Source: Tetmemena sp. SeJ-2015 (taxonomy: Eukaryota; Ciliophora; Spirotrichea; Sporadotrichida; Oxytrichidae). Taken from it: a stretch of DNA of 64,000 bases. The DNA lies in assembly GCA_027382625.1 (NCBI GenBank), contig JAJKFJ010022651.1, forward strand, positions 62,001-126,000, in the 5' to 3' direction. Below, one piece after another: positions 46,018 to 55,714 of this stretch; the first letter of the stretch is position 1; each line of letters starts with the position of its first letter. The notes under the pieces were generated by a model, which was not told the DNA's origin, did no database searches, and saw only the letters and a list, made by a program, of their open reading frames with translations. Made by a program: the position numbers and the translations under genes.

Positions 46018-48600
46018 TCATAACTTGTGTCTTCCCTTTTACTGGTCAATTAGGTATTAAAGTTGAGGCTCTAGCTTATAGTACAAGTCTAGGAAGGAAT
46101 TCACTTCCTAATGTTGCCTCTGGTCGAAGAATTTATTCTGCCTCACTTTGCGAGCTACTAAAATCTCCTCAACATAAGGTTCTGCGAAGTTTAGCAAAAA
46201 GTCAACTTTGAGACCCACATTATTTGGATCGAGTGGGTCTATCTCAAGGCCGTGGTTTACTAGCAGCCAAAATCCATAAAGAGAGTCTGATATAAATAAG
46301 AGTAATTCACGAAGAAAAGTAAATTAATATGTATATGATGCCTTTGGATCTTTCCTGACCAGTAGACTTCTGAGAGCTACAGCTCTTATCTCATACGCCC
46401 TGGACAGGTCATCTATTAGAATTATCAAATCCGAAGGAATGGGCTCGTCAAGACCTATGCAATCTGCTAGTGCTATCATCTGATGGTTTAATCTCTTTCT
46501 TTTCACTTCAAGTCTACTATAGTAAATAATACTGGACTCTAAAAACATAACTTCAGCATATTCAAGCAGCATCTCTCTGGTTACCTTCTCTCCTTTCTGA
46601 CACTTCTCTACAGCTCTTTGATACATCTAAGGAGCTTAGACGAGAGCATCTATGATTATAATGTATTCCTCGAAGATTAATTTCCCTAAAAGTTTGCTTT
46701 TCACATCTGCATCTAGGTACACCAACAGATTGAATGTGATCTCTTAGAGAAGAGCAAATCCTAAGGGTAGCACTAAGTCCTCAACTTTATCTTCATTCAC
46801 AGGTGTAGGGATGAACTCTCTTATCATTTTATGGGCTTTTTCTCGAGACTCTCCTGAATTTAATACTTTCAACATGCTCTCAATGAAATTCTAAGTACTA
46901 CCCTAATCAAATGTCAAGAGATTAGAGATTAGGAAGTTTGACAGAATAGTGAGGACCTTAATTCTGTACTATGTCAAAATCAAGTCTTTCGTTATGGTGA
47001 TATTCTTGGAAAAGCTAATAGATTTTAGGAGAGCTAAGAATGATCGCATCCAATTTAGGTCCTTATCCCAGCCGAACAAATAGTAGTTTAGCTTTCCTTC
47101 AAACTCTGAGAGCTTTGGATCGTTCTCTAAGCTGAGATGATAAGTACGTTTAGTAGATTTGCAATCAAAGAGAATAGTAAAAGTCAGGGTTCGGGGAGGA
47201 AATCTTCTTTGATCTCTACATAGAAAGTGCTGAGGTCTTTGATTTTTCTTTGCTCTTGATGAGTTTTGAAAAGCTCGTGTCCCTTTAAGTAGGTTTGAGC
47301 TGCTTTGTGTTGATCTTATTCCTCATTTTCATAAACTCGACAGTATCATTTATAAGATCATGTGGAACTCCAGCTGAAATAGCTACGTTTCTAGCATGAA
47401 GATTCATGTGGCCCCTTTAAATACCCTCAGTGCTTAGTGCACGAATAGCAGCTAAGTTTTGAGCAAGACCAACTGAAACCATGATTTAAGCGAGAGTCTA
47501 TGAAGTAGGATAGCCAAGGAATTAATGAGTGTTGATATATGAAGGATTGGTCTCAATGGCTCCTCCTTTTGTTCCTACGGATATAGGCATCTCGAGTCGA
47601 CCTTTAAACTAATCACCTTCTATTCTGTATCTAGTCAGTGGCATATACCTCCCTCCAAGAGATGCATAAGAGTGAGCAGCAGATTCGATAGCTCTCCAGT
47701 CTTAGCCAAGAGCGATTGCTACAGCATCTATTCCATTCATGATGCCCTTATTGTGAGTAGTTGCTCTGTATTGATCAAGCTCAGCAAATCTCTGAGCTTC
47801 AATTATTTTCAAGCAGATATCTTGTCCAGGTAAATTTTTCCAGCTCATGGCCTTTACTGGGATTGAAAACTCTGACATAGTAAGTCTCTCTGTGCATAGA
47901 TTAGTTAAAATTCTGACTGCTACTCTGCCTTGACCTATTACTTCCTGAATGTAAGGAGATGTATTCTCTGCAATAGTGTTTATGATGTTAGCACCCATGC
48001 TTTCCTGCACATTAACAAGAAGCTCTACTACTATCATCGCATTATCAAGTTGCCTCACTCTTATATCCTCAACTCCACCTCCTCTCTTTACCATGTTCTC
48101 ACAGTGCTTATTTGCATAATCGATTATCTACTTTCTGTTAATCTTGATCTTATACTGAGCATCTTAGAAGTCCTTGACTTCAGTGATTTGGATTTAAGCG
48201 ATCATAACTGGAGGAGTGCTCTAGCAGATAAATCTCAAATATTATGATAATATAAAAAATTGGAGGAATGTATAATCCTGAGCCCTTCTCTCCTATAAGT
48301 TTGGCAATCGCACTACATGCAGCTATCACGGAGGGCTCTTCTATAGCCATAGGGACCACGTAATTTGCTCCATTTACCTTGAAACCTAGGCCTAGTCCTA
48401 AAGGCAGAGGCAATATCAGTTATCATTATATTTATTTAACTAATTAAATTAATATGCCTATGCAGTTCTCAATCATATAGTCTGCAGTATCTGGCGAGAG
48501 ACCTCCCTACTTCAGAACATCAGTATCCAAGTCGGGATATATCTAAGTCAACTACAAATTAGGTTTAATAACAATGCTATCCTAAAGTAAGAAGGGAGGA
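46018..48600 (-). CDS. Class II HMG-CoA reductase with a long C-terminal extension
   Basis: Converts HMG-CoA and mevalonate. After removing two IESs it reads LKQGGLSPDTADYMIENCIG, ILPLPLGLGLGFKVNGANYV, VPMAIEEPSVIAACSAIAKL, GEKGSGFICQSTPPVMIAQI, later DQYRATTHNKGIMNGIDAVA, QDWRAIESAAHSYASLGGRY and IQRGHMNLHARNVA. MAIEEPSV and THNKGIMNG are signatures of the class II (bacterial-type) enzyme, not the class I membrane form. Downstream the frame continues for well over 300 residues beyond the normal end (KDLSTFYVEIKEDFLPEP, then an all-helical, Leu-rich region to HQEVNSFLDLYYKLEPQLQY and TGA at 46018-46020). That extension is unrecognised. Two one-base homopolymer deletions (near 47307 and 47195) are needed to connect it, so it could instead be a separate protein. 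The N-terminus, near 48600 or further upstream, is uncertain. Confidence 0.82.
48235..48277 (-). other. IES in HMG-CoA reductase, pointer GATT (minus strand)
   Basis: AATC (plus) at 48231-48234 and 48274-48277. Excision restores EKGSGFICQSTPPVMIAQIQ; otherwise the frame runs to a TGA. Confidence 0.8.
48417..48455 (-). other. IES in HMG-CoA reductase, pointer ATATT (minus strand)
   Basis: AATAT (plus) at 48412-48416 and 48451-48455. Excision restores IENCIGILPLPLGLGLGF. No GT-AG ends; the interior is almost pure A/T. Confidence 0.85.
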
Positions 48601-48748
48601 ATATAGTTTGAGCATATGTGAATGTGATTAATTGAATAGCTTTGTAATTGATATGAGAATGTATCTTATTGAGTAAATTAACGTGTTTTATGCTCTTATT
48701 AACTTATTATAAGTTTGATTTTAATAACCATTCACTCTTTGAGCTTCC

Positions 48749-48990
48749 TCATAATTTAGGCTCATAATTATCGGTATTTACCTCGTTTAATCTCTGCTGC
48801 ATAGGTTTCTTGTGGAAGATAAATTTAAAAGTTGATAAGTGGATAAATGAATGGGAAGTTGGAGATAACAGATTTAAGAACAGTACTTTCGTTCTGAATG
48901 ACATGTGAAGGTTGCGAGTGCACCTGACCCTCGATAGTCCTGAGTCTTCTCTCAGCTGTCTTGGAGCTCTCAAAAGAAATATATGATATC
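48749..48990 (-). CDS. Short coding-like fragment, unknown
   Basis: Minus-strand frame reads SSKTAERRLRTIEGQVHSQP, then an AT-rich stretch, then ETYAAEIKRGKYRQL and TGA. The first and last parts look coding and the middle looks like an IES. It may be the displaced N-terminus of the reductase gene on the same strand, or a separate small gene. No family recognised. Confidence 0.3.
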
Positions 48991-49091
48991 TTTAAAGGAC
49001 TATTCTATAATAATTCTTCCTCCCTTACTTGACTTATTAGAATAAACGTGTGGTGATAATGAAAATTAAATTAATTTTTATAAGCCTAGAA

Positions 49092-50636
49092 ATGAAAAAA
49101 TTCTCGATCACAGCTCTCAAAGCTGCGAGGCAGAGCTACCATAAAATACCATTGTCTAAGATAAATGAAAAGAGTAGTAAAGCAGTCCATGAAATGCTAT
49201 TAGACTTTAATAATTAGGCTAAGCTTGTTGCAGTGAGTATGAGAGGTTTCTCATCTCAGAATACTGATAAGGAAAAGGCGGAGAGCTTTGAAGGAGACTC
49301 CTATCAAGAGAGATTGAATAGAAATGCTAATAAAAGAGCACAAACTTCAGCAGATTAAGAGGGAGATAATCAATCTATTAAATCATCTTTTCTTTTTAAA
49401 GCTTGAATCTTTTAGATAATGCAACAAAGCAAGGTACTTCAGAGGGTGGAGCTGCAAACTCTTTTACAAATAAAAACTACAAGAGACCGGATTTTCTGGA
49501 TGATAATTATGACCATCTTGAGAAGAAAGATTTCTCTGTCTAAAATGATGAGGAGATCTTGCCAGACTATCTTGTCAAAGACGCTCCTACTTACAAACGT
49601 AACCCAGTCTCCATTAATCTCCCCTGGCTTATTTATGGAGCCCCAGAGATGGAGATCAAGACTCGTTACATGGGAGAGTAAATTTTCTCTCGCATGAAGT
49701 TGCATAAGAACGAGGTGCTAGAGCATCTCTTTAAGATATATCGTGCGGTACTACTCTCCTCTTAAGACAGAGACTTTGAGTTCTTAGAGTAGTACTGCGA
49801 AGAGACCTTTTATAAGAAGTTCCGTAATAGATTAAACGAGCTCAGAGTTAATGGAATAAAACTTGAAGTGGAGGAAGATATGTTTGCAGATAGGGGTAAG
49901 CCCATGGTAGTTGAGGCAAATATGTACGATCATACCGTCATTAAAGGCTTATCGCCAATCAGAAGGGAAAATGGGTTGGAGACTGATTACTCTATTTTTA
50001 ATGACATAGAAAACATGGGCTACATCTCATACGTCCCCAAGTAACCTCAAATAATTTCAAAACTATTCTTATTATCGCTCAAGGTTTACTTGATGGACCC
50101 TAAGAACTTTTCCGACATTAAGGTGAATAAAGAAATTCATAAGGACGCTCACAGAGTGATCTTCAGAGCCTATGTGAATTTCAAGACTGGCTACAAACTC
50201 TACTTGAAAGACAAAAATGGTAGAGACCTCTTCAAATATCCTGAGAACACTGACTACACCTGGCGCCATGTCGGAGTTTTTGAGACTCTGCTTGACCCTC
50301 CTCCTACATTCTTTCTTATCTCTATATCTTCAAATATCTCAATTCAAGAAATGGAGTGGAAGTGAAAGTTTGACAGAGTGGATCCAGAAGCATACCTTTG
50401 GAGTTTGGAAGTTGGTGGACTTAGATAACTGGCTGGTTGGAAACCCCTTGGTCATTCCTAAATTTCAGGTAAAGCAGAGAGTAGTAAGTGATGGAAGCAC
50501 TGTTAAGGTACCTGGCTAGAACTTTGGCGAGTAACCTGGTATGTATAATCCAAAGACCTCAGCCTCAGATGCTTAAAGTAGTTAGTCAGGGTCCCCTCCA
50601 ACTCAGGAGTAAAAGTTCGACCCCAATAATCTTTGA
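49092..50636 (+). CDS. Probable mitochondrial protein, Tim44/mL45-like
   Basis: Starts MKKFSITALKAARQSYHKIP, basic and without acidic residues, like a mitochondrial targeting peptide. The body reads KRPDFLDDNYDHLEKKDFSV, EVLEHLFKIYRAVLLSSQDR, FLEQYCEETFYKKFRNRLNE, NPVSINLPWLIYGAPEMEIK, DAHRVIFRAYVNFKTGYKLY and, near the end, FGVWKLVDLDNWLVGNP. The order (helical N-part, then a YCEETFYKKF patch, then a beta-rich region ending in Trp-Lys-Leu-x-Asp) recalls the Tim44-like fold of inner-membrane and large mitoribosomal subunit mL45 proteins, but identity is weak. An 18-bp IES (pointer CTTTT, about 49389-49407) lies near residue 100, and breaks exist at 50042-50085 and near 50285-50330. The stop is TGA 50634-50636. 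Confidence 0.5.
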
Positions 50637-50983
50637 AGAAGATAGAATAAACCACTCTTGTATTTAAATTAAAGCTCTTTACTTATTTCTTACTGTTTTG
50701 GCATCCGTGAAGCCAAGATAGAGAATTAATAATAATACTACTACTCCGATGAATCGACGACATAGGGTTAAGATTTATTGAATTATAGACTCAGATAAGA
50801 TGAGCTAAGTTGAAAATACATGTTAATTTTAGTTGCAGGCAATCGGCACATAGTTTCATTCTTTCGATGCTCATGCTCACTTATCCTACTTAATTACACA
50901 ATCTCTGAGATAAAATCAATCATTTAATCCTAAATTTGCTGCTTTAAGATGCTAGTGACGACTTCTCATCATAGCTAAGACTC

Positions 50984-51529
50984 TCAGAAGGTGATGTTGC
51001 TTCTGCCACCGGGAGGGTTGTGAACTCTGACTGAGGTCTTTGCTGCGCCGCCAGTGCTGCCATCCTCGCTCACTTGGGCCTGAGCAACGCTGCCAGCTGC
51101 GACTTGAGGTTGAGAGGTGACCTTGGCTGCAGCTGAAGTCTGGTTGCCGGTGCTTTCTCCCCATCCGAGAGAGAAGTTGCTGGAACCACCTGGAGCTTGG
51201 TGAGTCTTGACTGAGGTGTGGACATCCTTCTTCTCCTCCTCTTGGTACCAAACGTTGGATGACTACTGTTGGTTTCTGACCTTCACCTCTGGCTGGGGAT
51301 CTTAAATTATCTTACAACCTAAACATGATATGCGAGTATCTTGGGTAGTTGCGATGTGAGCATCAGTCTGGTTTTTAGGCTTGGCGACTGGCTCTTCATT
51401 GCCCCATCCGAAGGAGAAGGTGCTCTAGCCGCCTGGTGCTTGGTGAAGCTTTACTGATGGTTGATCCTTTCTTAATTGAAATACAAAGTTTACAAAGCTA
51501 TAAAAGTAGCTTTATTTTCTATAGTCCAT
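50984..51529 (-). CDS. HN1/Jupiter-like microtubule-associated protein
   Basis: Small Gly/Ser/Gln-rich protein with two copies of a motif typical of HN1/Jupiter proteins: VKLHQAPGGQSTFSFGWG (about 51405-51465) and VKTHQAPGGSSNFSLGWG (about 51163-51216). It ends in a third, C-terminal variant VRVHNPPGGRSNITF directly before TGA (50984-50986). Jupiter/HN1 proteins bind microtubules through such PPGGxSxxxF repeats. The likely start is ATG at 51529, followed by an AT-rich break before RKDQPSVKL. A 39-bp in-frame segment bounded by AAGAT (51304-51342) may be an IES whose length is a multiple of three. The ciliate role is inferred: cytoskeletal, microtubule lattice. Confidence 0.6.
51304..51342 (-). 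other. Possible 3n IES, pointer AAGAT (minus strand)
   Basis: ATCTT (plus) at 51299-51303 and 51338-51342. The 39 bp stays open when read through (Gln at TAA), so frame alone cannot prove excision; the AT-rich content and flanking repeat suggest it. Confidence 0.45.
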
Positions 51530-51790
51530 GTTGGTTGATGGTGTGTGAGTGATTTGAATTTAAATGATTATAAATTCAAGTTTCAAATTCACTCAATTAG
51601 TGAGTTAGAATCTAAATCAACACAAGATACCCACTCACTTTCTCACTTAGTTGCGACAGACGTAGGTGTAAAGCATCATCATCAAATAGAAAAAGCTTTT
51701 CTTTAATACTATTTCTAGCACCACTTTGTATCATCTGTGCCTTAAAATCGTAATTTCTTAAGTTCAATTGTGAATTTATAATAATCAAAC

Positions 51791-52706
51791 ATGGCAAAAA
51801 CTTTAAAGATTAGTGTATTCAAAGCGATAAATCTATCTCTGATATCTTTGCTAATTATTAGCGGAGCTTTGAGCTAGCCCATCACATTCACTATCGGAGA
51901 GGGTCAAATTAAATGCTTCAAGGATGATTTCGTGCAAGGCTAGGTAAGAATCCAGGAAAGAACATGGATCCTCATGAATTCTTATTAGGATCAGTAAAGG
52001 CTTCCATTTTTAAAAACCTTTTTTCATCTCAGTATATCTTGTATAGGTCCTAGACTTGTTTTTGGAGTTATTCTAAAACATCGACACTTCAGGAGCAGCT
52101 TCAAGAAGACATCTCAAGGCGTGTTGACCACTATTTACGATCCAAACCTAAAAGGAGGTGGCACAGTATTCTCTCTTGTAGGAGACTCACAAGGGTTTCC
52201 AGAAAATAATTTCAACCACAGGAGTCCACAGAGTCTGCGTGTCGGGAAGTCCTGAGATTTTCAGGAAAAACCCTGAAATCAAGTAAACTGATCTATAAGT
52301 ACTTTTAAAGATAAATAGTATTGACTTGAATTATGAGATGAGTATCTAGATAGAGGCATCTCATGTGCACTCAGATGACGATACACATCCTAACTCAGTG
52401 ATCTCCAAAGACTCTCTAGTGACGAGAGAGCACATTGACAAAGTAGACATCGAAATTGACTTGCTCACCAAGAAAGCGGAAACCATTGTGCAAGATCAGC
52501 GCAGGCAAAGAGATAGGTAGATGGAGCACTCATTAAATATAAAGGTGTTACTACATTATTAAGATTAGAATAACTCACGAGGGTATGACACTTTCTCCAG
52601 TTAGTTCGTGCTGATAGTAGCAATCTAGATAGTAGTCATCATCGCAACTGTAGTATGGCAGATCATCAGTCTCAGAAAGTTCTTTGTACAGAAAAATCTC
52701 CACTGA
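51791..52706 (+). CDS. p24/emp24 (GOLD domain) cargo receptor
   Basis: Type I membrane protein of COPI/COPII vesicles between ER and Golgi. The signal peptide ISVFKAINLSLISLLIISGA is followed by the GOLD-domain start (ITFTIGEGQIKCFKDDF), a GT-AG intron at about 51943-52046, and VLDLFLELFQNIDTSGA. Then come the middle of the domain (NSIDLNYEMSIQIEASHVHS), the coiled coil (HIDKVDIEIDLLTKKAETIV then DQRRQRDRQMEHS) and the final transmembrane segment (VLIVAIQIVVIIATVVWQII) with the short cytosolic tail SLRKFFVQKNLH. Gly-Glu at the GOLD start, a coiled coil and a short tail with Phe-Phe and basic residues are the family pattern. Frame breaks near 52125-52215 and 52555-52580 suggest IESs or base errors. 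TGA at 52704-52706. Confidence 0.85.
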
Positions 52707-52919
52707 AAGCAAAGAATTATTTATGTTTATCATCATTCATTATATCGTGAGGCCATTAGAGTGAGTATACAATTGATCCATTGATTGGCAAAATAAAATT
52801 TAAACCTTCAAAATTAAGAGTGAAATTATTTCGATCTATTTACATTTCTACACTTGTGAAAAATTTTACCTTATAATATTTATTTTCTTGTTAAAGAGAG
52901 ACAAAAATAGAAAGAGGGA

Positions 52920-55255
52920 ATGGAAGTAGATGATGATCATATTGACGGTAATAGCTGGAAGGAAACTTTATAATTGAAAGAATATTATTTAAATTCGGGA
53001 CTCACTCTCTCTGAAATGGCTTGGTATACTCCTATTCCTCAGAACGATCCACCCAGTAAGTTCAACATCCCTTTACTTGCATATCAATCTGCAGCTACTG
53101 AAATATTGCCATATCGATAATTAAATAGTTAAATCTCTATTGCTTAGATTTAACAATTGCAATATGAAACCCAAAAATATACCTGACTAATATTGACTCT
53201 TTTTGGTATAGGCTCGCGGGCTGCTCACTCGTGCGATAAAGTGCACAATAATTTGTACATCTTCGGAGGGTGGAATGGCAAGAACGCACTTAATGATCTC
53301 TACGTCCTTGACATTGACAAATACATCTGGTAAGTTAAAACAAGCAACTCAAACTTCTCACTTCATTATAAACAACAGACCTGTCTTAAAATGTGGCGAG
53401 TGACTCTGGAAAGGTATTCGCACTCTAGAAAAGTTGACAAAATTTGAATTAGCTCTCATTTTGATCAAATACGGTTGAATTCGTAGCAGGAAATTGATTC
53501 CATAAAAGTTTTCTAGTTGCTTAACAGGATTCTTTCAGAATGAATTCCACGAAATTATTATAAACTTCAAGAAGTTAACAACTGTCTTTTTTAAGCACTT
53601 TCGAACTTGCTAACTCATTTGTAGGAGTGACCCAGAGACGTTTGGGCCGACCCCTGCCTGTCGAAACAATCACACTACTGCAGTGTACGGGGACAAGATT
53701 TACTTCCATGGAGGACACGACGGCAATTAATGGCTGGACGATCTCTACATCCTCAACACATCCTCCATGGTCTGGCAGAAGCCCAAGGTATCAGGTTAGG
53801 TAAGAAAAAGAATAATATTTAATCGAAATTCACAATAATCCCATAAGCAATCACTGAAACTTTATTAAATCGGTTTTCTTACTTTGATTTGGAAACTACC
53901 AACGTGAATACTTCATATTTAGTCAAATCTCTTATGCCTGATAACTTCTTAACGCTTAGCTTTAGAAACCATCAGCGAGGGCTTGCCACACGATGAGCAG
54001 AGTTGGGCGGAAGCTTTATATGTTTGGTGGCTACGACGGAGATAAATGCTTTAACGACATTGACATTTTGGACTTGGATACTGTCACTTGGATAAAGCCA
54101 CCAGTGCAGGGTATGCAGCCCATGGCTCGTAACGCCCACACCATGACTGTGCTTGGAACTAAGCTGTATCTGTTCGGAGGCCACTCAGGCAACAAGCACT
54201 TGAAGGACTTGCATATTTTTGACACGGAGACTCTCACCTGGACTGAGCCACTCATCTACGGCAGTCCTCCCAAGGGACTCAGGGGACATACTGCCAACCT
54301 CATCGGCAACAAGATCTACCTCTTTAAAAATATATAATAAGTTAAATAAAATTAAATAAATTAATTTTTTATATTATATTTTTATAAATATATTTTTTGT
54401 TATATTATTTTAAATATGACTCTTTGGAGGGTATGATGGGCGAGGGAGGTCATTTAAGAAGATCATCCCTTCAAACGACTTGTACGTGCTAAACACTGAC
54501 ACTATGCGGTGGAGCCACCCCACAGAGAGCGAGAAGGCCCCCGCAGGCAGACAAAGACACACTGCTTGCGTAATTGGCACAAGCAGTTGTTTATCTTCGG
54601 AGGGTTCGACGGATGCAAGTGGCTCAACGACATTTGCATTTTGGATATCGGCAAACTGGAGGAGAATGAAATAAATAACGAAGCAGTCAACTCGCTCATA
54701 CAAAACATGCGCAAGATAATCAACAACCCTACCTTCGCAGATGTGGTATTCCTAGTAGAGGGAAAGCAAATATATGCACACAAGGCTATACTATCTGCTC
54801 AGTGTGAGCACTTCAGAGCTATGTTCATGTCAGGCATGAAGGAAACTTCCCAAGCCTAGATTGAGGTGAAGGACTGGTCCTACTCCTCTTACCTGTTCAT
54901 GATGGAGTACCTCTACTCTGGCTCCATCCAGTCCTTCAATAAACAAGTAGCTCTGGATTTACTTGGCTTGGCTGACGCCTACATGCTGGAGGGCTTGAAA
55001 TACCTATGCGAGAACACTCTCATCCACAACGTGGATAACGACAACGTGTGTGCTTTACTCATAGACGCAAATAAGTACTCAGCCCTGGAGCTGAAGAAGT
55101 TCTGCCAGACCTACCTCATGAAGAACTTCTCCGAAGTCAGCAACACAAAGGCCTTCGAGGAACTAGAATACTACCCTAGTCTCCTCATGGAGGTCACCAA
55201 GCTTGTATTCACTAACGTCAACTCCAAGGAGATCTCCCAATCCTTTTTCACATGA
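52920..55255 (+). CDS. Kelch-repeat BTB/POZ protein
   Basis: N-terminal Kelch repeats followed by a C-terminal BTB domain, as in leucine-zipper-like regulator (LZTR) and RABEPK-type proteins. Kelch blades: NNLYIFGGWNGKNALNDLYV, DKIYFHGGHDGNQWLDDLYI, RKLYMFGGYDGDKCFNDIDI, TKLYLFGGHSGNKHLKDLHI, LFGGYDGR, and QLFIFGGFDGCKWLNDICIL. BTB: FADVVFLVEGKQIYAHKAIL, SAQCEHFRAMFMSGMKE, EYLYSGSIQSFNKQVALDLL. Such proteins act as substrate adaptors for cullin-3 ubiquitin ligases. Three GT-AG introns are clear (53060-53210, about 53332-53624, about 53811-53963), plus a 100-bp IES (54326-54425). A one-base deletion in an A run near 54578 shifts the frame before QLFIFGGFDG. TGA at 55253-55255. Confidence 0.9.
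54326..54425 (+). other. 100-bp nearly pure A/T IES in Kelch-BTB gene, pointer CTCTTT
   Basis: CTCTTT at 54320-54325 and 54420-54425. Removal joins KIYLF to GGYDGRG, completing a Kelch blade. The interior is almost entirely A and T, in sharp contrast to the coding flanks. Confidence 0.9.
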
Positions 55256-55714
55256 GGACATTTAAATGAGTAAGAGTTTTCTCTTTGCTGAATGAGCAGT
55301 TGCGTAACTACGCGTCACTGCTATTATCATATTCATTAAGGGTGGAGAGAAAAGATAGTTCACAGAAAGGGTAGCTGTGGACTGCAAACTAACTATTCTC
55401 ACTCTCTCTGGCTCTTTTCAGTTGTTGCTAATAATATCTTAAGTTGTTGTTTAATGTTTTCATCTAACCTTTTACTCTTTACACAATTTGATTATGATGA
55501 TGGTGGTGATAGTATACTACGATAAAGTTAATTTCATTATAGAGGGAGAATAAAGAAAATAGATATAGAAAGCCTAAAGCTTTGCAGAATTCAGTTAGCT
55601 CAAAACTTTAAAGGCCGCATAGAAGTTAACTGCTATTGAAGAGAGTGAGCATAACTTTATAATTGGTAGTTAGTGAAAAGAATGATTCAAATCTTGTGTT
55701 TTGTTGAGAATTGG
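55256..55714. other. Intergenic region between convergent genes
   Basis: About 460 bp AT-rich sequence, no supported frame on either strand and no obvious repeats. Confidence 0.5.

Noticed and set aside
50952..51251. Arg/Ser/Trp-rich minus-strand frame in the HN1/Jupiter-like locus
   Set aside because: It is out of frame with the repeated HQAPGGxSxFSxGWG motif, which defines the real frame.
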